9,597 nucleotides of DNA from an uncultured Bilophila sp. (lineage in GTDB: Bacteria > Desulfobacterota > Desulfovibrionia > Desulfovibrionales > Desulfovibrionaceae), in the NCBI GenBank assembly GCA_959604115.1, contig CAUHBW010000121.1:1-9597 (forward strand), read 5' to 3'. The stretch's first letter is position 1. Each line of letters opens with the position of its first letter. This document shows, one piece after another, positions 1 through 6,791 of this stretch. A model generated the notes under the pieces. It worked only from the letters and a program-made list of their open reading frames with translations. It was not told where the DNA came from and ran no database searches. The translations under genes and the position numbers were made by a program.

Positions 1-197
1 TCGCCTTCGGAGGCGGGCATCAGCTTGGACAGGCAGTTCAGGGTGGTGGTTTTGCCGCAGCCCGTGGGGCCGACGATAGCGAGCAGCTCGCCTTCCTTGA
101 TGTTGAAGTTGATCCCGTCGAGGACGGTCAGGTCACCAAACCGTTTTGTGAGGTTATTCACCTGAATTTTGATGCGTGATTCCTGTGTGGTGGGCAC
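1..197 (-). CDS. ABC transporter ATP-binding subunit, NitT/TauT (TauB/SsuB-like) family, 5' part only
   Basis: This is the N-terminal 65 codons of an ATPase that would power uptake of a small solute through a membrane permease; the rest lies beyond the left edge. The start is a GTG at 195-197, chosen because AAGGAG (204-209) sits 6 nt upstream and no ATG lies near. The protein begins MPTTQESRIKIQVNNLTKRF and reaches a clear Walker A, GPTGCGKTT, at about residues 44-52, followed by TLNCLSKL. An aromatic stacking residue (F20 in KRFGD) and the LDGINFNIKEGE strand before the P-loop are typical of the family. In the NitT/TauT group (nitrate, taurine, sulfonate, thiamine-precursor uptake) the ATPase normally lies beside a permease and a lipoprotein or periplasmic binding protein, which I expect to the left. 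The substrate cannot be told from this fragment. It is probably controlled by the sigma54 promoter at 404-419. Confidence 0.88.
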   Translation of the reverse strand, partial: MPTTQESRIKIQVNNLTKRFGDLTVLDGINFNIKEGELLAIVGPTGCGKTTTLNCLSKLMPASEG

Positions 198-243
198 TGG
201 TGGCTCCTTTGTCGTTTTTTCAGGGCGAACACGCTTGTGTCGT

Positions 244-336
244 CTCCTGGGGAGGAACGCGCTTTTGCCGATTCATGGACCTCGTACGCCAGTCCATACA
301 TTGGCCGAAGCGATGCCTCCGAACCCTGTGGGAGGC
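244..336 (-). other. Hairpin-rich 5' leader of the ABC operon
   Basis: Between the -24/-12 promoter and the GTG start lies a leader of roughly 195 nt containing three inverted repeats. GCCTCC (315-320) faces GGAGGC (331-336) with a 10-nt loop. An imperfect 14-nt arm pair (267-280 with 292-305; 11 of 14 positions pair exactly, one more as G-U) has an 11-nt loop. CTCC/GGAG (244-247, 250-253) closes near the ribosome binding site. No riboswitch class was recognised. It may be a structured leader, an attenuator or simply chance pairing in GC-rich DNA. Confidence 0.35.
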
Positions 337-403
337 GGCACGGTGGAGTAAGGGATCGCTCCCTCACAGTTTGTGCTTTCTGCTCCAATCTGCTTTGTTG
401 TGT

Positions 404-419
404 AGCAAGGAGAGTACCA
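404..419 (-). promoter_or_regulatory. Sigma54 (-24/-12) promoter for the ABC operon
   Basis: The minus strand reads TGGTACTCTCCTTGCT. Against the RpoN consensus TGGCACG-N4-TTGCW it matches all key positions: GG at -24, GC at -12, exact 12-bp register between them, TTGC and a final T. It differs only by T for C in the -24 block and T for G after it. It points at the ABC ATPase, with a predicted start near 393. It is the only correctly spaced -24/-12 element I noticed in the window, and it lies downstream of a gene for a sigma54 activator. Confidence 0.72.
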
Positions 420-853
420 AAAGAGTCGAAAACGGCGGCTGACGGCAGCAAGGAAGATACGCCCGCAGTTGTGAATAAAGGGAAAAATCATGTGTTAGAA
501 TGGGATAGCATTCGCAAAATCGGGAAGAAAAAAAACGGAAAAAAGTTGCCGGAGCAGCATTTCCCGGCGAAGTGGGAAAAAAGAGGATCAAAATGTCCCA
601 AAATGGGAGGAGGGAGGGTTTTTTTTGGGACAAAAATAGCCCAAAAAATAATATGTATAATTTCAGATAGTTAAAATCTAAAATAGGTCGAAAGGTATTT
701 GAGCGCACAAGGTTTGAGAAAAAAAGCGCGTGTAAGCCGTCGTTTCTTGGGATAAACGGCACGAGGGGAACGGAGGCCGTCGTGGCGAAGGGTGAAACGG
801 GCGCGAAAAAAATGGGACAGATGTGCGACATTTTTTCGAGCCCCCCGGGGCCG
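420..853. other. Long intergenic region, no gene seen
   Basis: Open frames here have no ribosome binding site and no recognisable protein pattern, and the stretch is full of A and T homopolymer runs that interrupt coding-like composition. Besides the 560-648 repeats it holds a long inverted repeat, CGAAAAAAATG (804-814) with CATTTTTTCG (829-838), enclosing another TGGGACA (813-819). A smaller GCC/GTTT inverted repeat lies at 736-760 around TTGGGATA. The 804-838 element lies just past the terminator of the regulator gene and could act as a second terminator or as a protein-binding site. Confidence 0.5.
560..648. promoter_or_regulatory. Cluster of inverted repeats, candidate upstream activator sites
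   Basis: TGTCCCAAAA (594-603) and TTTTGGGACA (623-632) are perfect 10-bp inverted arms. TTTTTTGGG (621-629) pairs with CCCAAAAAA (640-648). TTTCCC (560-565) faces GGGAAA (574-579), and TCCCA-AAA-TGGGA (596-608) is itself palindromic. The cluster lies about 140-240 bp upstream of the sigma54 promoter at 404-419, the usual distance for an enhancer bound by a sigma54 activator. That the regulator encoded at 922-2724 binds here is inference. Confidence 0.45.
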
Positions 854-889
854 AAAAAAAGCGCCCCCCCGATGGAGCAGGGGAGGCGC
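854..889 (-). terminator. Rho-independent terminator of the two-component operon
   Basis: On the minus strand, GCGCCTCCCC (889-880) pairs with GGGGGGGCGC (870-861). This makes a 10-bp stem with one G-U pair and a 9-nt loop, and seven T follow directly (860-854). It starts 33 nt after the stop of the response-regulator gene, in the right orientation and with a classic shape. Confidence 0.88.
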
Positions 890-921
890 CGACAGGAACG
901 CGGGACGGTAAGGAGACGCGG

Positions 922-2724
922 CTATTCCTTTTCCAGATTGAAATCCTTCATTTTGCGGAACAGCGTGCGCCTGTCCACGCCGAGGCTCTCCGCCGTGGGG
1001 CCGCGCTTCCACCCGTTCTTTTTCAGGGCGTTCAGCAGGTACGCCTTTTCAAAACGCGAGAGCGCTTCGGTCAGCGAGAGCGCCTCTTCCGGCGCGTCCG
1101 AGGCTGAGGCCGCCTGTCCGGCGTTTTCCCCGATGACCGTGTCGCCCAGATGCGCCGTGCCGAGGCTGAGGTACTGGTAGAGCACGTTTTGCAGTTCACG
1201 GACGTTGCCGGGCCAGTCGTAGAGCATGAACGCGTGCAACATTTCGCTGTCCATATACTCGAAACGCTTGTTGCTCGGATAGGCCTTGAGGAAATGCTCG
1301 ACCAGCAGGGGAATGTCCGACTTGCGTTCCCGCAGGGGCGGCAGGTGGATCGGGATGACGTGGATGCGGTAGTAAAAATCGCGGCGCATGGCCCCTTCGT
1401 TGACCCGTTCAAGGAGATTCCGGTTGGTCGCGGCGATGATGCGCACGTTGGGTCGGTGGATCTGCGAACCGCCCACGGGCGTGAAGCCGCCGTGCTCGAT
1501 GGCGCGGAGCAGTTTGACCTGCCCCATCAGGCTGATTTCGCCCAGTTCGTCGAGGAACAGCGTGCCGCCGTCGGCCTGATCGAGATAGCCCTTCTTGTCC
1601 GCCGTCGCACCGGTGAACGCGCCCTTCTTGTAGCCGAACAGTTCGCTTTCAAAGAGGCTTTCGGGGATGGCCCCGCAGTTGACCGCCACGAACGGACGCC
1701 GGTAGCGGGCGCTTCCGTCGTGGATGGCCCGGGCCACCAGTTCCTTGCCGGTCCCGGATTCGCCGTAGACGACCACGTTGTCGTCCACGGCGGCCGCGCG
1801 GGCGATGAGGTCGAAGACGACGGTGATCTGCGGCGAGTTGCCTACGATGTCCCCGGAACAGCGGGCCTTGAGGCGGTTGCGCAGTTCCTCGTTTTCCTGC
1901 CGGATGGTGTTGTCCTGCTTCTGTTTCTCCGTGACGTCGTTGATGAAGCCCTCAACGAGGAGCGGCCCCTCCGGCCCGGTGGCGTAGACCCCCGCGCCCT
2001 GTTCCCAGACCCATTTTTCCTCGCCCCACGAGGTGACGATGCGGTAGGTCAGCTCGAACGGCTCCTTGTTGCCGAGGGCCGTTTCCAGCGTCGCGAAGAC
2101 GCGGTCCCGGTCGTCGGCGTGAACGAGGGAAAGCAGGCCCATGCCGTCCGGCCCGGTGAAATCCTCCGGCGTGTACCCGGTGAGTCGGGCGACGCCCTGA
2201 CTGACGAAGCGGACTTTCCGATCCGGCGTATGTTCTCCCTGATAGGCGAGGCCGGGAAGATTGTTCATCAGGGTTTCGAGCTGGCGGCTTTTTTCGTGCA
2301 GCTCCATGCCGATGAGCATGTTGTGGCTTTCCAGCTTTTCCCGGAGCCGTTTGATGGTGACGTGCGTGCGCACGCGGGCCAGCACTTCGTCGGCGTGGAA
2401 GGGTTTGGTCACGTAATCGACCCCGCCGACCTCGAAGCCGTGGTGCTTCTGTCCCGGCGCTTCCATGACGGAGAGGAAGATGACGGGGATGGGCTCTGTT
2501 TCGGGATTCTCCTTGAGACGACGGCACACCTCGAACCCGTCCATTTCGGGCATGAGGATGTCCAGCAGAATCAGATCGGGCCGGTGGCTCCGGGCGAGCT
2601 CCAGCGCGCGTTTGCCGTTTTTGGCGATGATGAGGAAATAGTCCTGTTCGAGGGTCTGGACCAGAATGTCCAGATTGACGGGATCGTCATCCACGACCAG
2701 AACGACAGGCTTATTGGACTGCAT
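922..2724 (-). CDS. Sigma54-dependent response regulator: receiver, PAS, AAA+, Fis HTH
   Basis: This 600-residue protein is an NtrC-type activator that would remodel RNA polymerase-sigma54 at -24/-12 promoters using ATP. The receiver (about 5-122) has the acidic pocket DDD 12-14, phospho-acceptor D55 in LLDILMPEMDG and K107 in TKPF. A PAS/PAC region spans about 148-265 (NLPGLAYQGE to VEGFINDVTE), then a short coiled linker. The AAA+ domain (about 290-525) carries Walker A GESGTGKE 321-328, the sigma54-contacting loop GAFTGA 368-373, Walker B GGTLFLDE 386-393 and the FYYRI...PLRER block. A Fis-type helix-turn-helix occupies about 553-597 (ESLGVDRRTLFRKMKDF). Every motif needed for activity is intact. 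The ATG at 2724 has GGAG 7 nt upstream and overlaps the kinase gene end by 14 nt, so translation is probably coupled. A PAS domain between receiver and AAA+ suggests a second input besides phosphorylation. The likely target is the sigma54 promoter at 404-419. Confidence 0.95.
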   Translation of the reverse strand: MQSNKPVVLVVDDDPVNLDILVQTLEQDYFLIIAKNGKRALELARSHRPDLILLDILMPEMDGFEVCRRLKENPETEPIPVIFLSVMEAPGQKHHGFEVGGVDYVTKPFHADEVLARVRTHVTIKRLREKLESHNMLIGMELHEKSRQLETLMNNLPGLAYQGEHTPDRKVRFVSQGVARLTGYTPEDFTGPDGMGLLSLVHADDRDRVFATLETALGNKEPFELTYRIVTSWGEEKWVWEQGAGVYATGPEGPLLVEGFINDVTEKQKQDNTIRQENEELRNRLKARCSGDIVGNSPQITVVFDLIARAAAVDDNVVVYGESGTGKELVARAIHDGSARYRRPFVAVNCGAIPESLFESELFGYKKGAFTGATADKKGYLDQADGGTLFLDELGEISLMGQVKLLRAIEHGGFTPVGGSQIHRPNVRIIAATNRNLLERVNEGAMRRDFYYRIHVIPIHLPPLRERKSDIPLLVEHFLKAYPSNKRFEYMDSEMLHAFMLYDWPGNVRELQNVLYQYLSLGTAHLGDTVIGENAGQAASASDAPEEALSLTEALSRFEKAYLLNALKKNGWKRGPTAESLGVDRRTLFRKMKDFNLEKE

Positions 2725-5700
2725 CGGAAGGCTCCGTACTTGAAACGCTGCTCTTGAGCAAGGACGGCCTGATCTTTTCCAGAACGGTCAGGGCCGCCTC
2801 ATAATCATAATTGTCCACATGCATTTTCAGGGTGTGGAGTAAGGGATATTCGTCCGCATTGCAAATCACGAGGAGACTTGAGAGCGCGATGCGGATGCGC
2901 CCCGGCGCGGCCTGCTGGAGCGCCCCGACCAGATCATTATAATAGGCGTTGAGTTTGGCGACGTCGAGTGTGGGCTTGGAGGCCGTGGCGGACGGGCCCG
3001 AGGGCTGCTCCTCGTCGGAAATGGGGCAGAATTTCGCCGCCGCTTCAAGCACGTTGCCGAGCGCCTCCTCCAGCTCGGGCAGCAGGGCCGAAAGCGGCCT
3101 GCCCTGAAACGACGGGGCATTGCCGGGATATCCCTTGTCCAGTTGCGCCTGCGCTTCCAGCTCCAGCGTCCGGGCGGCGTCGCGAAGGTGCAGCGCGCCG
3201 AGGTTGGCCGACGCTCCCTTGAGGGCGTGCGCGCGATCCCGCAGGGATTCCCAGTCGCCGGTGCGGATGGAGTGGCGGAACAGCGCGCCGTCCTGCGCGT
3301 GGTTCCGGGCGAAACTTTGCAGGATGGCCGGGTACTGTCTGGGGGAAAGCCCGGTCTGGAGCACGGTTTCCAGCGAGAAGCAGGAGGGCAGGAACGCCCA
3401 CGATTCCGCGGCGGGCTGCTGTTCCCCGGTTTCCGGCCGTTCCTCGGATACCCGGTAGCGTTGGGGGAGCAGGTTGTGGATGGTGTCGAACAGCAGGGCC
3501 TGCTTGAACGGCTTGGAGAGGTAGGCGTCCATCCCGGCGTCCAGACAGCGTTGCTTGTCGGCCTGCATGGCGTGCGCCGTGAGGGCGACGACGGGGAGAA
3601 CGTAGCCCCGTTCCCGGATGATTTTGATGGTTTCGTAGCCGTCCATGCCCGGCATCTGGATGTCGAGGAACATGAGGTCGAAGGTTTCGCGTTCCAGCAG
3701 CTTGATGGCTTCGATGCCGTTGTTGGCCATGCGGACCTGCGCGTGGGTTTCCTCCAGCAGAACGGTCATGATTTCCTGATTGACCGGATTGTCTTCGGCC
3801 ACGAGGAGGCGCACGGAGGACAGATCAGGGGTGACCGGCGACTGGCCGGGACGGGGAAGGCCGCCAGCCTGCGTCCGGTCGAGCAGCTTGCGGAGGGTGG
3901 AGCGGACGCAGCGCACGGTGATCGCGGGGATGACCTCCACGGGATAGGGCTTGTCCTTGAGTTCGGACAGGGCGAGTCCCTCGCGGGGGCCGCCTACGAG
4001 CATGACCGGGACGGGCGCGGCGCAGCGGAGCTGGAGTTCGTTCGCCAGCCGGAGGGCGGGAGGACAGTCTCCCTCCCCGAGAAGGCGGTCGATGATGATC
4101 AGGTCGGGCTTGAGCGGTTCCCGTCCCAGCGAGGCGAGCACGGAAAGCGGACCCACCTTGCTGGCGATGTGGCTCTGGCACTGGATGCCGAGCGCCTCCA
4201 GCGTGCGGCGCATGATTTTGACGCCGGTTTCCGAGGAGCTGATCACGATGGCCCGCAGGCCCATGAAGGTGGTGCCGCCGAGCACCTCCACCTGTTCCTG
4301 CAACGCCAGGCGGATCGAGAAGGCGAAGGTGCTGCCTTGCCCCACTTCCGACTCGACCCAGATTTCGCCGCCCATGTTTTCGACCATGTACCGGGCGATG
4401 CTCAGGCCGAGGCCCGTGCCGCCGTGCCGCCGGGTCAGGGAGGAGTCCGCCTGCTTGAACGGCTGGAACAGTTGCGGAAGCTGATCCGGTGCGATGCCCA
4501 CGCCGGTGTCGTGCACGAAGAACAGGAACTGCGCCTTGTTCTGGTTTTTCGAGAGATGCAGGTTGCCGCCCCGGCGGACCTGCAGGTGGACCCGGCCGCC
4601 GGGAGGCGTGAACTTCACGGCGTTGCCCATGAGGTTGGTCAGGATTTGCTGGAGCCGTCCGGCGTCGCCGAGGAGCGCGACGGGCGTGGCCGGATCGATG
4701 TCGATCAGGCATTCCAGTTCGCGGGCCATACTGCCGCGCATGGTCATGTCGCAGACGCGCAGCAGCACCTCGTCGAGCATGAACGGCGCGGTGTCCATGT
4801 CCATCTCGCCGGCCTCGATCTTGGAGAAGTCCAGCGTGTCGTTGACGATGTCGAGCAGGGCGTAGGAGAGATCGAGGATGGTCCGCTGGTGGTTGCGCGG
4901 CAGGGGATTGTTCTTGAGGTAGGCGAGTTCGGTAAAGGAGATGATCCCGTGCAGCGGGGTGCGGATCTCGTGGCTGATGTTGGCGAGAAAGCGGCTTTTC
5001 GCCTCGGTGGCGGCGTCGGCGGCCTTCATGGCCTGCTGGAGTTCGGTGTTCAGCCGCTGGAGGTCTTCGGCCTTGGCGCTTTTTTCCAGTTCGGTGGCGA
5101 GGCGCGCGGTGCGTTCCTCGACCTTGCGGCGCAGCTGGAAGTTCCAGAAAATGATCAGGAGCAGCACGGAAAGGACGATTTCGATGCCGAGCAGGCTCGT
5201 CCAGAAGGTCCGGGGCGGCAGGTGCAGCGACGGCTGCCGCTCCAGCCAGCGGTTGTTGATGAGTTCCCGTTCCGGAGGCTGGATCTGGTTCAGGGCCTTG
5301 GCGAGGATGCTGTGCAGTTCGGGCCAGTCCGAGCGCACGCCGATGGACAGGCCGCTCTGGGAAGGGATGGTCGAGGTGGCGTGCAGCCGCAGGTGCGCGT
5401 TGTCCTGCAATCTGGGCAGGACGCTGGCCTTGTAGTCCACCAGCGCGTCGGAATGTCCGGACATGACCCGGAACAGCCCCTGCAACGGGTTGCTGACGGG
5501 GTCCAGAATGATGTCCGGATAGCGGCTTTCCAGATAGTTGTGCCAGAAGTGCCGGTAGACGACGGAAACGTGTTTGCCGGAAAGCTCTTTCAGGCTGGCG
5601 GTGTGGAGCGCCTTTTCGTGGACGACGATGACGCCGGGGAGCAGGATGTGCGGTTTGGTGAGGAGCAGGTTGGCGTCGGTGGAGAGCGTCGGTTCCACCA

Positions 5701-6094
5701 TGGCGAACAGGTCCGTCCGCCATTGTTTGGCGTCTTCCAGCGCCGTGGTCCAGTTGGATTGCGGCTCGATGCGGAACTGCACGCCGATGATGCGGGAAAG
5801 AAGGCGCAGGTAGTCGAGGCTGATGCCGGAATAGGCGTTGATCTGCTTGGGGTCGGACGAGGGCACGAACGCCGGGGTCATGCTCACGGTGATGACGGGG
5901 TGATCCTCGATCCACGTCTGCTCTCTGGGCGTGAACAGTTGCGGCATGGCGGTCATGGGGGAGAGCATGCTGATGGACGATTCCAGCGAAGGCAGATAGC
6001 TGTCGTCCGGCGCGTCCTTGGTGACCAGCAGCACGTGCCCCGTGAACAGAATGAAGATGACGAGAATGGTCCCGAGAAAAATAAAAATGCGCAT
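2711..6094 (-). CDS. Hybrid sensor histidine kinase with periplasmic solute-binding sensor, receiver and Hpt (BvgS-like)
   Basis: This is a 1127-residue membrane kinase starting a phosphorelay. An N-terminal hydrophobic helix (about 3-24) and a second one (about 298-318, ending WNFQLRRK) bracket a periplasmic SBP_bac_3-like domain (about 55-290; opening with a TWIEDHP motif typical of BvgS/EvgS sensors). A coiled coil (about 320-365) leads to HisKA with H375 in ISHEIRTPLHG. The ATPase domain has N-box N487/N491, DTGVGI 529-534 and HGGTGLGLS 557-565. A degenerate receiver-like segment (about 608-740) has SSS where the acidic pair should be. A true receiver follows (about 761-875; E767/D768, D811, K861). 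The Hpt domain has H956 in AHALKGASANLG. A C-terminal tail (about 1035-1115) resembles the helical extensions often found after Hpt domains. The implied relay is H375 to D811 to H956, then D55 of the partner regulator. The ATG at 6094 has only a weak GAG-type ribosome site 7 nt upstream. The ligand is unknown; the adjacent transporter suggests a transported solute. Confidence 0.95.
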   Translation of the reverse strand: MRIFIFLGTILVIFILFTGHVLLVTKDAPDDSYLPSLESSISMLSPMTAMPQLFTPREQTWIEDHPVITVSMTPAFVPSSDPKQINAYSGISLDYLRLLSRIIGVQFRIEPQSNWTTALEDAKQWRTDLFAMVEPTLSTDANLLLTKPHILLPGVIVVHEKALHTASLKELSGKHVSVVYRHFWHNYLESRYPDIILDPVSNPLQGLFRVMSGHSDALVDYKASVLPRLQDNAHLRLHATSTIPSQSGLSIGVRSDWPELHSILAKALNQIQPPERELINNRWLERQPSLHLPPRTFWTSLLGIEIVLSVLLLIIFWNFQLRRKVEERTARLATELEKSAKAEDLQRLNTELQQAMKAADAATEAKSRFLANISHEIRTPLHGIISFTELAYLKNNPLPRNHQRTILDLSYALLDIVNDTLDFSKIEAGEMDMDTAPFMLDEVLLRVCDMTMRGSMARELECLIDIDPATPVALLGDAGRLQQILTNLMGNAVKFTPPGGRVHLQVRRGGNLHLSKNQNKAQFLFFVHDTGVGIAPDQLPQLFQPFKQADSSLTRRHGGTGLGLSIARYMVENMGGEIWVESEVGQGSTFAFSIRLALQEQVEVLGGTTFMGLRAIVISSSETGVKIMRRTLEALGIQCQSHIASKVGPLSVLASLGREPLKPDLIIIDRLLGEGDCPPALRLANELQLRCAAPVPVMLVGGPREGLALSELKDKPYPVEVIPAITVRCVRSTLRKLLDRTQAGGLPRPGQSPVTPDLSSVRLLVAEDNPVNQEIMTVLLEETHAQVRMANNGIEAIKLLERETFDLMFLDIQMPGMDGYETIKIIRERGYVLPVVALTAHAMQADKQRCLDAGMDAYLSKPFKQALLFDTIHNLLPQRYRVSEERPETGEQQPAAESWAFLPSCFSLETVLQTGLSPRQYPAILQSFARNHAQDGALFRHSIRTGDWESLRDRAHALKGASANLGALHLRDAARTLELEAQAQLDKGYPGNAPSFQGRPLSALLPELEEALGNVLEAAAKFCPISDEEQPSGPSATASKPTLDVAKLNAYYNDLVGALQQAAPGRIRIALSSLLVICNADEYPLLHTLKMHVDNYDYEAALTVLEKIRPSLLKSSVSSTEPSDAVQ

Positions 6095-6138
6095 GGTGGT
6101 CTCGTGATGCGAAGCGTCTGAGGGAGCGGAACGGCGGA

Positions 6139-6167
6139 AGTATGTCAGAGTTGCGTTCCGAGGTCGA
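6139..6167 (-). promoter_or_regulatory. Candidate sigma70 promoter of the kinase-regulator operon
   Basis: The minus strand has TCGACC (6167-6162) and CATACT (6144-6139) separated by 17 bp. These match TTGACA at 4 of 6 and TATAAT at 4-5 of 6 positions. Transcription would start about 40 nt upstream of the kinase ATG. It is a moderate match in the only intergenic space before this operon. Confidence 0.4.
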
Positions 6168-6213
6168 GGCCCCCGTCTTGCCGTTCGTCTTCCGGGCGGC
6201 TATGGTGCCGGAA

Positions 6214-6237
6214 GCGGTCCCTTCGGGCCGCGTTTTT
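6214..6237 (+). terminator. Terminator-like hairpin just upstream of the YbaK-type gene
   Basis: GCGG-T-CCC-TTC-GGG-CCGC folds into a 7-bp GC stem with one bulge (6214-6231), then G and five T (6233-6237). It lies 25 nt before the start codon of the YbaK-type gene in the same direction, so it could be an attenuator in that gene's leader or a stop for stray plus-strand transcription. The loop is small and the T run short. Confidence 0.4.
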
Positions 6238-6262
6238 CAGCCGCTCGTCAAGGATAGTGAAA

Positions 6263-6730
6263 ATGCGCATTGAAGAAGTGAGGAAACAGCTCGAAGCGTT
6301 TGGGCTTCTGGACGGCTACCGTGAATTCGCCACCTCCAGCGCGACGGTGGAACTGGCCGCCGCCGCGGCGGGATGCGAGCCCGGACGCATCGCCAAGACG
6401 CTTTCGTTCAAGACGTCCGAAGGCCCCATCGTCGTCGTGGTCATGGGTACGGCGCGGATCGACAACCGGAAATTCAAGGATCAGTTCAAGGAAAAGGCCC
6501 GTTTCCCTCAGGGCGAGGAAGTGGAGTCGCTCATCGGGCACCCCATAGGCGGCGTTTGCCCCTTTGCGCTGAACGAGGGCGTCCGCGTGTTTCTCGACGT
6601 CAGCCTCCGGGCCTTCGATCCCGTATACCCCGCTGCCGGGGCCCCGAACAATGCGGTATGCCTGTCCCTTGCCGATCTGGAGCGCGCTACCGGGGGGACG
6701 TGGATCGACGTATGCAAGCAGGAGGCATAG
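6263..6730 (+). CDS. YbaK/EbsC (ProX-like) family aminoacyl-tRNA deacylase
   Basis: The 155-residue protein matches the YbaK/ProX superfamily of trans-editing enzymes, which hydrolyse misacylated tRNAs such as Ala- or Cys-tRNA(Pro) in the cytoplasm. Visible family signatures are the N-terminal SSATVELAAAAAGCEPGRIAK segment (in the family, ...A...G....i.KtL.f), the strand GPIVVVVMG, the conserved lysine region RKFKDQF, the IGGVCPFAL motif (in place of the usual GG.sP.G) and a C-terminal AGAPNNAVCLSLADLERATGG. Two starts are possible: GTG at 6257 and ATG at 6263. I chose the ATG because AAGGA (6250-6254) is 8 nt away, while it is only 2 nt from the GTG. The gene is alone in its transcription unit, divergent from the kinase operon and convergent with the GAF-Fis gene. 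Length is normal for the freestanding family. The exact tRNA substrate cannot be read from sequence. Confidence 0.9.
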   Translation: MRIEEVRKQLEAFGLLDGYREFATSSATVELAAAAAGCEPGRIAKTLSFKTSEGPIVVVVMGTARIDNRKFKDQFKEKARFPQGEEVESLIGHPIGGVCPFALNEGVRVFLDVSLRAFDPVYPAAGAPNNAVCLSLADLERATGGTWIDVCKQEA

Positions 6731-6740
6731 CCCTTCGGAA

Positions 6741-6776
6741 CGAAAGAAGCCAACCCGTTCGGATTGGCTTCTTTCG
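6741..6776. terminator. Bidirectional hairpin terminator between convergent genes
   Basis: CGAAAGAAGCCAA (6741-6753) pairs perfectly with TTGGCTTCTTTCG (6764-6776) across a 10-nt loop. It begins 10 nt after the stop of the YbaK-type gene and ends 16 nt before the stop of the minus-strand regulator gene. The pyrimidine-rich 3' arm replaces a clean T tail. Its position between two converging genes supports use in both directions. Confidence 0.75.
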
Positions 6777-6791
6777 CTGCGGCGAGGACGG

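Noticed and set aside
536..551. GG and TTGC on the plus strand resembling a second -24/-12 promoter.
   Set aside because: The GG-to-GC distance is one base too short for sigma54, and no plus-strand gene follows.
158..831. Several open frames of 60-155 codons in the left intergenic region on both strands.
   Set aside because: They have no ribosome binding sites, they cross homopolymer runs and terminators, and their products lack protein-like patterns.
1150..2757. Long plus-strand open frame opposite the response regulator.
   Set aside because: It mirrors the high-GC codon pattern of the real minus-strand gene, whose product has full domain motifs.
3143..6121. Plus-strand open frame of nearly 3 kb opposite the histidine kinase.
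   Set aside because: It is an antisense shadow: its product has no recognisable domain, while the minus strand encodes every kinase, receiver and Hpt motif.
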